The position numbers and the translations under genes were made by a program. Under the pieces are notes generated by a model, which did no database searches, was not told the DNA's origin, and saw nothing but the letters and a program-made list of their open reading frames with translations. From Acidimicrobiales bacterium (GTDB taxonomy: Bacteria > Actinomycetota > Acidimicrobiia > Acidimicrobiales > JAKAVM01), in contig DAIDHF010000008.1 in the NCBI GenBank assembly GCA_027452005.1, positions 1 through 64,000 of the forward strand: a stretch of DNA of 64,000 nucleotides. The letters are read 5' to 3'. Numbering within the stretch: position 1 is the stretch's first letter; each line of letters opens with the position of its first letter. Of the stretch, positions 33,283-42,218 are shown piece by piece.

Positions 33283-34452
33283 ATGGCTAGTTTAGGAAAT
33301 GTATCTGCCGAGGACTTTGTCAGGATTGAGCACTTCAAGGAGTCTTCCCAGCTAAGTCATCTTCCCGGACGTCAGCTGGAAATAATCAGATCAGAAGCAC
33401 CCGCCTTCCAGGGTTGGTTCCGAAGTAAAGGGCCGGTGAGCGGGGTTCTCACCTGCGATTTGATTGGTCTGCCCTACCCGAGAAAGTTCGGTCTCTGGAG
33501 GGCGTCTCTCTCCCCGTCTCCGTTCCTGCGAATCACGAACCGGATGATGATAGTTCAGTTCTCCTTTGAGCACGACACGGGTCTCGGATCTGGCCCAAAG
33601 AGGGTTCACACCCTCCTAGTTGAGCCCACCGAGTTCGAACTGGCTGCCAGAACGCCCTATTTCTCAAAAATGGCCTCCAGAATTCCGGCGAAGGTTCAGT
33701 CCAGAATTGTGCGAACCCACCGGAGTCTCCAAGAACACTTAGCTCGTGCGAACCTGGAACCCAAAGATGTCGACTTTATAACCTTTGACCACCTCCATAC
33801 CCAGGACCTACGCCCCTGGTTGGGTACCACCGAGCCTCAACCAGACCTGGAAGAACTAGGAAAGTCAACCCCTGGTGAACCCGTGGAGCCGTATCTGCCA
33901 AACGCCAGGCTCTTGGTCATGCACCAAGAGTGGGAGCAGATAAATGCTCTTCACCCCTTGCAGGTTCCGTGGTATCAACCAAACACTTTTCGTCATCTTC
34001 GAACAGATAACGTCATCCAACTCTACGGAGACACCTACCTCGGTCACGGGGTCGCCCTCCTACACACCCCGGGTCACAGCCCGGGTAATCACACGGTCGT
34101 TCTAAACACCGACTCAGGTATCTGGACTCAGTCTGAAAATGGGATACATGCCGAGTGCTACACACCTGAGATGTCAAAGATGCCAGGACTCGCTCGATAT
34201 GCCAAGTCCTATAGCCAAGAGGTCATACTCAACGCCAACACCCCCGAATTTACGGCCCTTCAGTACAACTCCATGGTAAAGGAGAAGCTAGTAGCCGACC
34301 GCGGTGGCCCCGGAGGAAACTGGGTTCAACACTTCTCGTCGTCTGAGTTGACCCCCTGGAATGGAGCACCCATGACATCTCCGTCCTTTGTGTACTCGGG
34401 GATTACCCACGGAAAGATCTTGAGCTCAGCTCAACTCGCTGAAACCGAATAG
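33283..34452 (+). CDS. Metallo-beta-lactamase-fold hydrolase
   Basis: The 389-residue protein shows the MBL metal motif in TFDHLHTQDLR (H-x-H-x2-D, near residues 170-175) and a second metal block LLHTPGHSPGNHT near residue 260. The N-terminal ~140 residues precede the first motif and are not part of a minimal MBL fold. No signal peptide is seen. The ATG has GAGGAG seven bases upstream. The substrate is unknown; divergence from a TetR-ALDH pair suggests a shared catabolic or detoxifying role, which is inference. Confidence 0.8.
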   Translation: MASLGNVSAEDFVRIEHFKESSQLSHLPGRQLEIIRSEAPAFQGWFRSKGPVSGVLTCDLIGLPYPRKFGLWRASLSPSPFLRITNRMMIVQFSFEHDTGLGSGPKRVHTLLVEPTEFELAARTPYFSKMASRIPAKVQSRIVRTHRSLQEHLARANLEPKDVDFITFDHLHTQDLRPWLGTTEPQPDLEELGKSTPGEPVEPYLPNARLLVMHQEWEQINALHPLQVPWYQPNTFRHLRTDNVIQLYGDTYLGHGVALLHTPGHSPGNHTVVLNTDSGIWTQSENGIHAECYTPEMSKMPGLARYAKSYSQEVILNANTPEFTALQYNSMVKEKLVADRGGPGGNWVQHFSSSELTPWNGAPMTSPSFVYSGITHGKILSSAQLAETE

Positions 34453-34484
34453 CTCTAAAGAGAAGGTAAATTTTCCTAAGCCCC

Positions 34485-35849
34485 CTAAACAAAATTTACG
34501 GTGGGAAATGAACCATCGAGGGTGACTTTGGGGTCTTCCCCGATCACTTTTTCAAGAAGAGTCGAGTAGATCGATCTAAAGTCAACGTTGTATGTGAGGT
34601 TCCCGTTTTCATCAAGCTTTGACAGATCAGGATACTCGCCGTAGTAGCCCCCTTTGACCTTTGGACCGCACGCAAAGGCGACCGAGGCGGCCCCGTGATC
34701 AGTACCACCACTTGCATTGGACTGGACTCGACGACCAAACTCGGAGTAAATAAACACAACGGCGTGCTGGCCCTTGGGATCGGCTGACATCTGGTTGACA
34801 AAGTTGGTGACCGCACTATCGAGTTCTCCGAGAAGTGTTGACTGTGTGGCAACTTCATCGGCGTGAGTGTCATAGGTCTGCTGGGACACGCTATATACCT
34901 TGGTCGGAAGCCCGGCTGTTATCAACTGGTTGACGATGTCGAGTTGACCGGCAAGTCCACTCACGGGAGTAGCTGACCTGGCTGGCGGCGAGCTCGAATT
35001 TGGCGAGCCCGTAGTCGAAGTGGATGAGGCAGTCCCCAGTGAACTAGTCAAATACGGGTCCGACTTGTTCAGGGCCGAGTTCACCGTGGCCTGAACCCTG
35101 AGCAGATCAGCCCCGGACTGTGCAATGGCTGCCATTATTGGAGACGTGAGAGAGCGTGGCGAGTTGAGTTCGCTAAAGATTCGGACTAATTCGGGGTCGC
35201 CTGGGAGGACCATCTGAGAACTCGCAATAGCTGCACCTAGTGACCGCTCTCCTACCAGGGCCATTGGGAGTAACTCCCCCACTGCCACTGCCTTTAGTGG
35301 ATCGGACCCGGTGGCATCCATCCACCGACCCACCCAGCCGGTCGAGACATCACTGGTGGGTACTGCACTCTGCCAGATGTCCATAGACCGAAAATGACTC
35401 AAATTTGGATCTGGATAACCTACACCGCGAATGATTGCGAGTTTTCCCGCATCCCAGAGACTCTTGAAGCCCGTTAGCTTGGGATGAAGCCCGTAGGTCC
35501 CGTCTAGGGCTATTACTTGGTTAGCCGACAGCGCAATATTACTCCTCGCTGATTGGTAGCTTGCGTCTGAGTATGGGACCAACGTGTTTAGGCCGTCATT
35601 TCCACCGTATAGGGTGCATAAGACCAAGGTGGCATCCTCCGTGTCTATTGCCCCACCCTGACTGGTGGCTGGGTCAGTTGCCCCGGAGAGCAGTTTGGTT
35701 TTCTCTAGGGCCAGACCTCCAAGACCTCCCGCTAAGGCCAGTCCCCCAACCGAACCCGCAATAAACTTTCTTCGGGAAATACTGGTCTGCACGGTGTTTC
35801 TCACCAACTCGTCAGATTTGGCGTGAGGGAAGATATCGTTGTTCGTCAT
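34485..35849 (-). CDS. DUF1501 protein with Tat signal
   Basis: The 454-residue protein has a twin-arginine signal (SISRRKFIAGS, Arg26-Arg27) with a hydrophobic stretch AGGLGGLALE, so it is exported folded. LYGGNDGLNTLVPY, HPKLTGFKSLWDAGKLAIIRG and SHFRSMDIWQSA match DUF1501, a family related to sulfatase/alkaline-phosphatase folds, and EFGRRVQSNASGGTDHGAAS is its C-terminal metal-binding-like block. AGGAGG stands four bases before the ATG. It follows the DUF1800 gene by eight bases; the two families are regularly encoded together, but their joint function is not established. Confidence 0.92.
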   Translation of the reverse strand: MTNNDIFPHAKSDELVRNTVQTSISRRKFIAGSVGGLALAGGLGGLALEKTKLLSGATDPATSQGGAIDTEDATLVLCTLYGGNDGLNTLVPYSDASYQSARSNIALSANQVIALDGTYGLHPKLTGFKSLWDAGKLAIIRGVGYPDPNLSHFRSMDIWQSAVPTSDVSTGWVGRWMDATGSDPLKAVAVGELLPMALVGERSLGAAIASSQMVLPGDPELVRIFSELNSPRSLTSPIMAAIAQSGADLLRVQATVNSALNKSDPYLTSSLGTASSTSTTGSPNSSSPPARSATPVSGLAGQLDIVNQLITAGLPTKVYSVSQQTYDTHADEVATQSTLLGELDSAVTNFVNQMSADPKGQHAVVFIYSEFGRRVQSNASGGTDHGAASVAFACGPKVKGGYYGEYPDLSKLDENGNLTYNVDFRSIYSTLLEKVIGEDPKVTLDGSFPTVNFV

Positions 35850-35857
35850 ATAACCTC

Positions 35858-37249
35858 CTAGTTACTCACGTACTCGGGCGAGATCAACGCAAGACTGGTA
35901 ACCTGGGCCGGGTCTGAAGACACAGCATTGAGGGCCTCCAAGGAACTCTTGCTCCAGCCACCGTCTATACCCAGCAGTTGTGCTGCCGCATCTGGCCGAC
36001 CTTGTGGCGAGGTCCCCTCTACCATTGAGTTGTCTCCCAACTTGACCGCTATTGACCCATACTTCCACCGGAAAAGCGAAGATGCAGTTGACAGCCAGTA
36101 CTGATTCTGGGGCCACCCGCCAACGTTGGGTGGGTCAAAGGGAACCTGACCCAGATCGTGGACTGTGGCTGTCGCCAGTCTTGAAGCCTTGTTTGATTCT
36201 GTCGCGATAGCCGAACCAAGGGTTACTAGATTCGGTGGATTCAAGAATTTCAAATTCAGAGCCTGATACATTCCAACAAGCCACTCGACCGGCTGTTTTA
36301 CTAACCCCTGTAAGGAGTTCTGCGATACGAAGTTAGGGTGAGTGAATATAGTATGAATGAGATCTGAAATGTTCAGATTACTTGAATAGGCCGGTGCAAG
36401 ATCATTCGTCACGATTGGATCGCTTGTAGAGATCGGGTAGGCGAACATGCTCCACAGCCTCGATGTCACCCAGTTGTGAGACGCCTGAGAGTTTGTTGCC
36501 AGGTGGATGATGTCTTCTCCTGTAAAGTTCCCGGTTTGACCGAGGTAAGTCTTTGAGGTCGGATCAAACTGAGTAGGTTCAAACATATACGACCCATCTT
36601 GTGGGTTTAGGGTCCAGCCCGTAAAAGCCCTGGCCGCCTCTTCGACATCTTGCTGAGTATAGTTGCCGACCCCCATGGTGAAGCGCTCCATGAGTTCTCT
36701 GGCAAAGTTCTCATTGGGGTGATTGGCTTTGTCGGTTTCGGTGTCAAGCCAGATCATCATGGCTGGATCTTTTCCGAGAGCTTGGGTGAGTTCCTCAAAT
36801 GAACCATTCGACATCGATCTAATGGTTTGGTTTTGGTTGTACATCAAGAGGGGCAGTTGAACCTTGGATATCGCCGTAGCAAAGTTGTTGTGGAGATTTA
36901 GAGTCAGCTTTTCCCGTAGTGGATTTGTGGTTGTCCTCATACGCTCCAACCACCACAAGACAAGGTCAGACGCACTTGTCATCTGACTCTTGACAAACTC
37001 CCTTTTGCTAGCAACTGTACTAGGCGACTTTGAACCCTTTCCATCAATAAGCCCCGGAGGAAACCAGGTCATTCCCTGGGGAGGCTGTACTAGATCAGCC
37101 GGATCTCCTGACGAGTAGTTCAAAAGGTTGTCGACACTCGCACTAAATCCCTCTGAGGCGGCCTGGTCGATTTGAAGTCCAGTCGGTCCGAAACCTGCCC
37201 GTCGAAGTAGAAGCGCCACTTGAGAAGTCTGGGTCGGAGTAAAAGCCAT
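35858..37249 (-). CDS. DUF1800 protein
   Basis: The 463-residue protein matches DUF1800: LLRRAGFGPTGLQIDQA at the N-terminus, REKLTLNLHNNFATAISK, NENFARELMERFTMGVGNYTQQDVEEAARAFTGW, and DPPNVGGWPQNQYWLS near the end. No cleavable signal peptide is seen, so it may be exported with its Tat-targeted DUF1501 partner encoded directly downstream, or stay inside. Its biochemical role is unknown. A possible promoter (TTGACT/TAGATA, 17-bp spacing, minus strand, 37404-37432) lies about 155 bases upstream but is weak. Confidence 0.92.
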   Translation of the reverse strand: MAFTPTQTSQVALLLRRAGFGPTGLQIDQAASEGFSASVDNLLNYSSGDPADLVQPPQGMTWFPPGLIDGKGSKSPSTVASKREFVKSQMTSASDLVLWWLERMRTTTNPLREKLTLNLHNNFATAISKVQLPLLMYNQNQTIRSMSNGSFEELTQALGKDPAMMIWLDTETDKANHPNENFARELMERFTMGVGNYTQQDVEEAARAFTGWTLNPQDGSYMFEPTQFDPTSKTYLGQTGNFTGEDIIHLATNSQASHNWVTSRLWSMFAYPISTSDPIVTNDLAPAYSSNLNISDLIHTIFTHPNFVSQNSLQGLVKQPVEWLVGMYQALNLKFLNPPNLVTLGSAIATESNKASRLATATVHDLGQVPFDPPNVGGWPQNQYWLSTASSLFRWKYGSIAVKLGDNSMVEGTSPQGRPDAAAQLLGIDGGWSKSSLEALNAVSSDPAQVTSLALISPEYVSN

Positions 37250-37515
37250 AGCAAGAGCCTCGACTCATAATGTTAGAGAAGAATTAGGAGATAATAAGAA
37301 TTCGGTTAGGCTCTTTAGCCCGTCCAAGCTCTGTCATGATGTCGGCAACTCCGTTGCTCTGGCACTTCACCGAGAGTCCCAAGTTGTCAATAGGCGGATC
37401 AAGTATCTATTCGCAGTTACAGCAACAGTCAATTGCAAGCGCCACTCACAAGCGGGCAAGCCCACCCACGTCTTTGAGTGAGCGTTGCACCCGACACTGG
37501 TGTTACTGGTCGTAG

Positions 37516-37589
37516 TGGGCGCTAGAGGACTCGAACCTCCGACCTCAGCCGTGTGAAGGCTGCGCTCTAACCAACTGAGCTAAGCGCCC
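37516..37589 (-). tRNA. tRNA-Val (anticodon CAC)
   Basis: The minus strand folds into a complete cloverleaf. The acceptor stem pairs GGGCGCT with AGCGCCC, the D-arm contains TAGCTCAGTTGGTTAGAGC, the anticodon stem CAGCC/GGCTG encloses the loop TTCACAC, and the T-arm has GGAGGTTCGAGTCCTC. The anticodon CAC reads valine GUG codons. CCA is not encoded. It lies alone between the DUF1800 gene and a lipoprotein gene; the 266-bp spacer on its left shows nothing else clear. Confidence 0.96.
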
Positions 37590-37689
37590 CAATGAGCAAG
37601 TATCATCCTAGCCTTTGCATTAACCAGTGACTACTCAATAGCCAAGTATCACACGGTCTCTTATAAGTCCATTCTCCTTGAAATACTTT

Positions 37690-39789
37690 CTAGAGCTGAG
37701 TCTTGGGCATCGGTGGGGATAGACACGGATGTGGTCCGCACACGTTCTCAACCAGCCCGTGAATCAGGAAATCTCCCAGGAGACTTTGGGCCTCAGGTAG
37801 GCGTCTAGGGGTCTCATTGTGCGGGTCAATCCCGGCGTTATTGGGTTGGTTGTCCTCGGGAGGGGCCGGGACTCCGTTGTCCCAAATAAATGCCGCAGAT
37901 CCCTTATAAGGATAGGACCTGATCTTGGGAATCCCCCAAAACGGGGCGGGCTCCGGTGACCTACCCGGCTCTAGGGCCGGGGCGTGAAGCTCGGCACCCA
38001 CCGTCCGAATTTCCATCTCAGTTCCCACGTTTGGAACCTGATGGTCGCCAAAGGCGAACTCTATGAGCACCTCATGTGAGTGGGTGTTTGGCAAGGGGTT
38101 ATTAGTCATATACTGTGCGTACCCGTCGGGATCGGCCCTGTCCCAGAGTATCTGGATCATGTCGAAGAGGACCTGTCTGGTTGTAGGGTCTGGGTAAGAA
38201 GACTTTATGACCGAAAAGAAAGGAGCAAAGTCCACGCTTCTTTGGATCATTACTGAAAAGTCGATTCCAGGAACACCTAGCACAGAGCGGTATATCCCGT
38301 TGGACACCGCTGTCAAAGTTCCTCCTAAAATCCCGCCTAGACTGTTGCCGTAATAAAATACATCGTGCCCGGTGAGTAGAAGTGGACTATGGGAACTATT
38401 GGACGCTTCAAAGGCCGAATTAGCGGCAAATCCTTTAGGACTGTCCATCAAAGTACCTAGATACATAAAATCGACCATGGCCTGATCTAGGCGGTCTGGC
38501 ATGGACGGAAATAGGGATACATTCTTGAGAATCGGGACCGTGGTTGGAATGTCGTTGATCGACATCCCTAACCAGTCCGTCCCACAAAACACAATGTTGT
38601 TAGAGTTGCCCGTGTTTTTCAGGTCCGGGACCTCTCCTTGAGCACTTCCAAAAAGTCCGTGCCCATAAAGAGACGGGTAAGCCCGATGTACTGGACTTTG
38701 TGGGTTGTCGGGACTCGCATCAGCCGATCTTGGAATTAGACAGGTAAAAGGGGCAACCTCAATGTTGCCGGGCATTTGCCTGGGCGTCCCGGACGCGTTG
38801 AGACTGAGGCTTGACCCTGGTGGTCCACCTGGCTCGTCTAGGAAACTGGGAACGTCAAAGGTCCCAGTTACCAGCCGCGACGAGTACTGATTTTGACTGT
38901 AACTATAGTTTGTTACCTTTGAAACAGAGTAATCGGGAACACGGCCTTTGAGATCTTGGAAGGCCTGGTCGCGCATGGACAACAAGCGTCCTGTAATTGA
39001 CTTTCGGCTGCCAATAGTAAAATCCCAAACGAGATAGGTGCCCGATTTAGACACCCCGGCCGAGGCCAAGGCTGCAAGGTCTGATCTCACCCGCGAGAGG
39101 CGGGCCTTGTCACGAGCCCCCGATACCTGGCCAGACAGAAACCTCTTGAAGACCATTTGTGGCGCAATTGTCTTCCCACTGGAGTCCTTGAGATCACGCA
39201 AGTCAACCACGTAGGTATCGCCCTCATTCATGGCTCTGGCCGGATTTACGATCAGAAGTGGGTTTTTGCTTGACTGAGTGTTCACGTCAAATGACCCCCA
39301 ATACGGCCAGCGTTGACCGGTAGTCACGTCCAGTAAGACGATTGGAGCATCTCTCGACAGTGACTCTCCTATAGTTCCCTCTGTAGCCACTTGGCTCTTG
39401 GCAAGACTGATTCCGGGTACGTCAGCTAAGATCTCACTCCCCGGACTAAACCCATCGCTTTCATTCCAGGGGGTCGTGTTCACAAATTGACCAGCCGTGT
39501 TCTGCACTCGGGCTAAACTCTCGGCAGATACTCTCAACCCTGTTGAATTCATAGGATCCACCGTGGTTTCATAGTTGTCAGGGAAGGGAAGTAAACAGTT
39601 CCCTATCGAGATAGGGTCGCACGCAAATCTCGGACTGGCCTGCCCTAGTTTTGTCATCGGGGTAAGTGAGTACCACGGCCTGACACTTGAACCACTGGCG
39701 CTTGACCCCGACGAAGTCGCGCACCCAACGCCAATTAGAGCGGTCAAGACAGTAATAGCAACGCTCAAAATAAAAACGCGCCGGGTCAT
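37690..39789 (-). CDS. Large secreted alpha/beta-hydrolase-like lipoprotein, function unknown
   Basis: The 699-residue protein has an export signal with a lipobox-like end (LIGVGC, Cys23; Gly at -3 is atypical) followed by a Ser-rich linker. FYYGNSLGGILGG near residue 470-480 is a GxSxG-type nucleophile elbow, suggesting an alpha/beta hydrolase core. The segment before it (RFACDPISIGNCLLPFPDNY..., residues ~50-300) is conserved-looking and contains Cys residues. I cannot name a substrate. The neighbouring FKBP-like lipoprotein gene lies 50 bases upstream in the same direction, so both may be coexpressed at the cell surface. Confidence 0.65.
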   Translation of the reverse strand: MTRRVFILSVAITVLTALIGVGCATSSGSSASGSSVRPWYSLTPMTKLGQASPRFACDPISIGNCLLPFPDNYETTVDPMNSTGLRVSAESLARVQNTAGQFVNTTPWNESDGFSPGSEILADVPGISLAKSQVATEGTIGESLSRDAPIVLLDVTTGQRWPYWGSFDVNTQSSKNPLLIVNPARAMNEGDTYVVDLRDLKDSSGKTIAPQMVFKRFLSGQVSGARDKARLSRVRSDLAALASAGVSKSGTYLVWDFTIGSRKSITGRLLSMRDQAFQDLKGRVPDYSVSKVTNYSYSQNQYSSRLVTGTFDVPSFLDEPGGPPGSSLSLNASGTPRQMPGNIEVAPFTCLIPRSADASPDNPQSPVHRAYPSLYGHGLFGSAQGEVPDLKNTGNSNNIVFCGTDWLGMSINDIPTTVPILKNVSLFPSMPDRLDQAMVDFMYLGTLMDSPKGFAANSAFEASNSSHSPLLLTGHDVFYYGNSLGGILGGTLTAVSNGIYRSVLGVPGIDFSVMIQRSVDFAPFFSVIKSSYPDPTTRQVLFDMIQILWDRADPDGYAQYMTNNPLPNTHSHEVLIEFAFGDHQVPNVGTEMEIRTVGAELHAPALEPGRSPEPAPFWGIPKIRSYPYKGSAAFIWDNGVPAPPEDNQPNNAGIDPHNETPRRLPEAQSLLGDFLIHGLVENVCGPHPCLSPPMPKTQL

Positions 39790-39839
39790 ATTTGTGCTAG
39801 ATCTTCAGTTAGCCCACGGGCCAGGTTTGCCTGAAGGAT

Positions 39840-40454
39840 TTACCCTATCTTTTCTAGGTCAACAATAAAGATCAGGGTATCATTGTTGGCAATCTTTGAA
39901 GTTGGCGGCGATGCACCATACCCGAAACTAGGTGGGATTATTAGCTCACGTCGCCCACCAACCTGCATGCCAACCAGTCCCATACTCCAACCCTTAATCA
40001 CTCCACTAAGTGCAAAGGTTGCTGGCTGGCCACGACTCCAAGACGAGTCAAAAGGGGCCTTATAGGTCCACGAGTAACCCACATACTGCACGGTTACCGT
40101 GTCAGAACTAGTAACCGCCGGTCCACTACCCTTTATCAGGTCCGCCGACTCCAACTGACTTGGTGGACTGGCATTGGGCACCACAACGGTAGGTTCAGTG
40201 CCTATTACCCCTGCTGGTGACAACCAGGACGTAGGTATTGGAGCAATGGTTCCACTCTGTGAGCTTACCGGCTGGGTCGTCGATACCACCGTTGCCGTGG
40301 TTGACGTCGATGAGGTCGACGGAGCGGGAGGACCAAGGGTGTGAGAGGTCTTGCCCGAAGGAGCCGACGAGGTTGGAGAGGAACTACACGCCCCAGCCAG
40401 TAGGGCTAGACCAATCACACCTAAGACCAACCTGAATCTAGTCGATGTACGCAT
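39840..40454 (-). CDS. FKBP-type peptidyl-prolyl isomerase lipoprotein
   Basis: The 204-residue protein has a lipoprotein signal (LLAGAC, Cys23), then a ~70-residue Ser/Thr/Pro linker, then an FKBP domain (about 105-204). VTVQYVGYSW, PFDSSWSRGQPATFAL, VIKGWSMGLVGMQVGGRRELIIPPSFGYGA and NDTLIFIVDL match the family. It should speed cis-trans isomerisation of proline bonds in exported proteins, fitting a genome rich in large secreted beta-proteins. It is divergent from the membrane protein gene at 40610. Confidence 0.93.
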   Translation of the reverse strand: MRTSTRFRLVLGVIGLALLAGACSSSPTSSAPSGKTSHTLGPPAPSTSSTSTTATVVSTTQPVSSQSGTIAPIPTSWLSPAGVIGTEPTVVVPNASPPSQLESADLIKGSGPAVTSSDTVTVQYVGYSWTYKAPFDSSWSRGQPATFALSGVIKGWSMGLVGMQVGGRRELIIPPSFGYGASPPTSKIANNDTLIFIVDLEKIG

Positions 40455-40609
40455 GTCTGGCTACCTTTTCCTTACAACCTTTTGGGCCCTTGGGCTACTT
40501 TTACGTTTGTCGAGTTCAGATACTAGCAAAGGATCTTTCTAACGTGAATCTTGGGGGTGAATTCTCTCGATTCCAGCCAGGCCACCATTTTCGTCTAGCC
40601 TTTAGTCCA

Positions 40610-41338
40610 ATGGCCAAAAAAGAGTATCCCCCAGTCCCCGCGGATCTTGAGAAATGGGAACTTCGAGGCGGTTTCGCCTCGGCAATTTTGTCGCTGGCGA
40701 TTCTGATCTTCTTCTTGGAGCAGATCTCCCTGCACTTTGGGGTACGAATCCCCGTTCCTCACCACAAAAACAAGTACAAGACTCAGTACTATGACCTAGT
40801 ACCCGAGTTCTGGATCTCGGTAGCCCTGTCAATAGCCACCCTATTTGCAACCTACTTAAATAGAAGACAGATTTTAGCAATCTTGATCATATTTCAAGGG
40901 CTTATGCTGGTTAGCTTTTCGACCCAGTTCGATCCCCTCATACCCCTTCCTTTCGTCATTTTTGGTGTCTGGTTAATGCTCCGAGCCAGCCGACGGACCA
41001 GACAGCTTTCTGCCCAGGGAATGGACTACCGCGGTAGACCAGTTCAGACCCGAGCGCAACGCCAAGACGCAAAAAAAGGAATCGATCCAAAGCTGCCGAA
41101 GCCCTCAAAGAGATACACGCCGCCAACCAAGAAGCGAGGACCTGCAAGTTCCTCGGGAGCTTCGGTGGGAATTGGTCGTGGAGGGATGATTAGAGGAGAC
41201 CTGCCAAGAAAGTCAGACGAGACCGAGAGTCCCCTAGCCTTTGAGGTGCCTTCAATAATTGACAAGCGTCTAAAGCGGGACAAGACAACTTCAAAGAGAC
41301 CACAAGACCCAGAGATAACCGGGTCAGAGGACTTCTAA
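40610..41338 (+). CDS. Membrane protein of unknown function with basic cytoplasmic tail
   Basis: From the ATG at 40610 the protein has 242 residues. Four hydrophobic segments are visible (around FASAILSLAILIFFL, FWISVALSIATLFATYL, ILAILIIFQGLMLVSFS and PFVIFGVWLML), followed by a ~110-residue tail rich in Lys, Arg and Pro (KRYTPPTKKRG). The open frame extends back to 40445, but this would run over the start of the divergent FKBP gene and adds no recognisable sequence. No clear ribosome-binding site precedes the ATG. I do not recognise the family. Confidence 0.6.
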   Translation: MAKKEYPPVPADLEKWELRGGFASAILSLAILIFFLEQISLHFGVRIPVPHHKNKYKTQYYDLVPEFWISVALSIATLFATYLNRRQILAILIIFQGLMLVSFSTQFDPLIPLPFVIFGVWLMLRASRRTRQLSAQGMDYRGRPVQTRAQRQDAKKGIDPKLPKPSKRYTPPTKKRGPASSSGASVGIGRGGMIRGDLPRKSDETESPLAFEVPSIIDKRLKRDKTTSKRPQDPEITGSEDF

Positions 41339-41357
41339 GGTAAGCTTTCTGGTCTGC

Positions 41358-41405
41358 CTTTGCTGGGTCTGGACTTTGTTGGGTCTGGCCTTTGTTGGGT
41401 CTTCT
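41358..41405. repeat. Three tandem 16-bp direct repeats
   Basis: Three head-to-tail copies of CTTTGYTGGGTCTKSN fill the gap between two convergent genes (41358-41373, 41374-41389, 41390-41405). Copies one and two differ at two positions. Such short arrays can arise by slippage. There are no spacers, so this is not a CRISPR array, and no stem suggests a terminator. Confidence 0.75.
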
Positions 41406-41496
41406 ATAGGTGCAAGAGAGAGAGCAAGAAACCAACCCCGATTACACCCAGGGCACCAATGGTGATAATTAGCAACATCTTGTTCTTTGAGATCAC
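41404..41496 (-). CDS. Possible 30-residue single-span membrane peptide downstream of tetR
   Basis: GTG at 41496 opens 30 codons whose product is almost entirely one transmembrane helix (MLLIITIGALGVIGVGFLLS), preceded by a short basic start (SKNK). AAAGGGA lies about eleven bases upstream, overlapping the end of the TetR gene, and a TTG at the tetR stop could extend it to 37 residues. Its size and coupling resemble small membrane regulators, but chance is possible because hydrophobic frames arise easily. Confidence 0.4.
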   Translation of the reverse strand: MISKNKMLLIITIGALGVIGVGFLLSLLHL

Positions 41497-41503
41497 CGGA
41501 GCT

Positions 41504-42175
41504 TTAGTCCCTTTCAATAAGTAGAGCAGAGCGCAAAAACTCCAACACATCAGAGCGCCTCTTTACCAGTGAACGCATCGAAGGCTCTTCCCCCATGGCC
41601 CGTAGTAGTTCAATCTCTGAGACCATTCCCACCACCATACTATAGGTCGCTAAAAGTAAGAACTTAGGTTCGTGTCTCTTGATTGTCCCCCGGTCCATCT
41701 CCCCGTCTAAAAAGGCGTAGGCGCGAGTGAGTAGTGGGTCAAAGCGTTCAACCAAGCGGCTTGAAGCAGGAGGACCCAAGCGAGATATTTCACGTAAGAG
41801 CCCGATCAATTCGGGTCTCTTGGCCGATACCCTAAATACTGCCTTAACAACGGACTCGATCTTGAACCAACCCTGGTCTCGCCCACTCGGGGAACGAGGA
41901 TTTTCAAGTGAGTCCTCTAGGGCCAAGGAGAGATCATCTACGGAACGGTCTACCAATGCCATAAGCAGGTCCTCTTTAGAGGGAAACCAGTACAAGACGC
42001 TCTGCTTGGAAATACCGACCACTTTGCCGATCAGATCTAGAGACGTGGCCTCAAATCCCCTGTCGGCAAAAAGTTCCAGGGCACCATCCAAGATTCGTTG
42101 ATCGGTTGGGTTAGAGTTGACTGATGTTGGCAACCGGGCCTGTCTCCTCTGGCTTTTCACAATATAGACTACCAC
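41504..42175 (-). CDS. TetR-family repressor of the adjacent lipid-type operon
   Basis: The 223-residue protein has the TetR helix-turn-helix in DQRILDGALELFADRGFEA, TSLDLIGKVVGISKQSVLYWF and PSKEDLL, and a helical ligand-binding domain. It starts with GTG at 42175, which lies inside one of two near-identical palindromes (42169-42182). This points to autorepression and control of the divergent four-gene operon. TetR proteins of this type often bind acyl-CoA or lipophilic ligands, which would suit the operon, but the ligand is unknown. Confidence 0.9.
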   Translation of the reverse strand: MVVYIVKSQRRQARLPTSVNSNPTDQRILDGALELFADRGFEATSLDLIGKVVGISKQSVLYWFPSKEDLLMALVDRSVDDLSLALEDSLENPRSPSGRDQGWFKIESVVKAVFRVSAKRPELIGLLREISRLGPPASSRLVERFDPLLTRAYAFLDGEMDRGTIKRHEPKFLLLATYSMVVGMVSEIELLRAMGEEPSMRSLVKRRSDVLEFLRSALLIERD

Positions 42176-42182
42176 ATGGTAG
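42169..42182. promoter_or_regulatory. TetR operator site 1
   Basis: CTACCACATGGTAG is a 14-bp palindrome with one central mismatch pair. It overlaps the start codon of the leftward TetR gene and lies 24 bp from an almost identical site. Palindromes of this size and position are typical TetR-family operators. Binding is inferred. Confidence 0.75.
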
Positions 42183-42192
42183 ACAAACTAGC

Positions 42193-42206
42193 CTACCATA
42201 TGGTAG
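42193..42206. promoter_or_regulatory. TetR operator site 2
   Basis: CTACCATATGGTAG is a perfect 14-bp palindrome, 13 bp before the ATG of the acyl-CoA reductase/HAD gene and adjacent to its AGGAG ribosome-binding site (42209-42213). It differs from site 1 at one base. Repressor bound here would block transcription or initiation of the rightward operon. Confidence 0.8.
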
Positions 42207-42218
42207 ACAGGAGTTGTA

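Noticed and set aside
40445..40609. 55-residue N-terminal extension of the membrane protein at 40610
   Set aside because: It overlaps the divergent FKBP gene start, and the ATG at 40610 places the first membrane segment normally.
41358..41405. CRISPR-like array
   Set aside because: The three 16-bp copies are directly adjacent without spacers and no cas genes are nearby.
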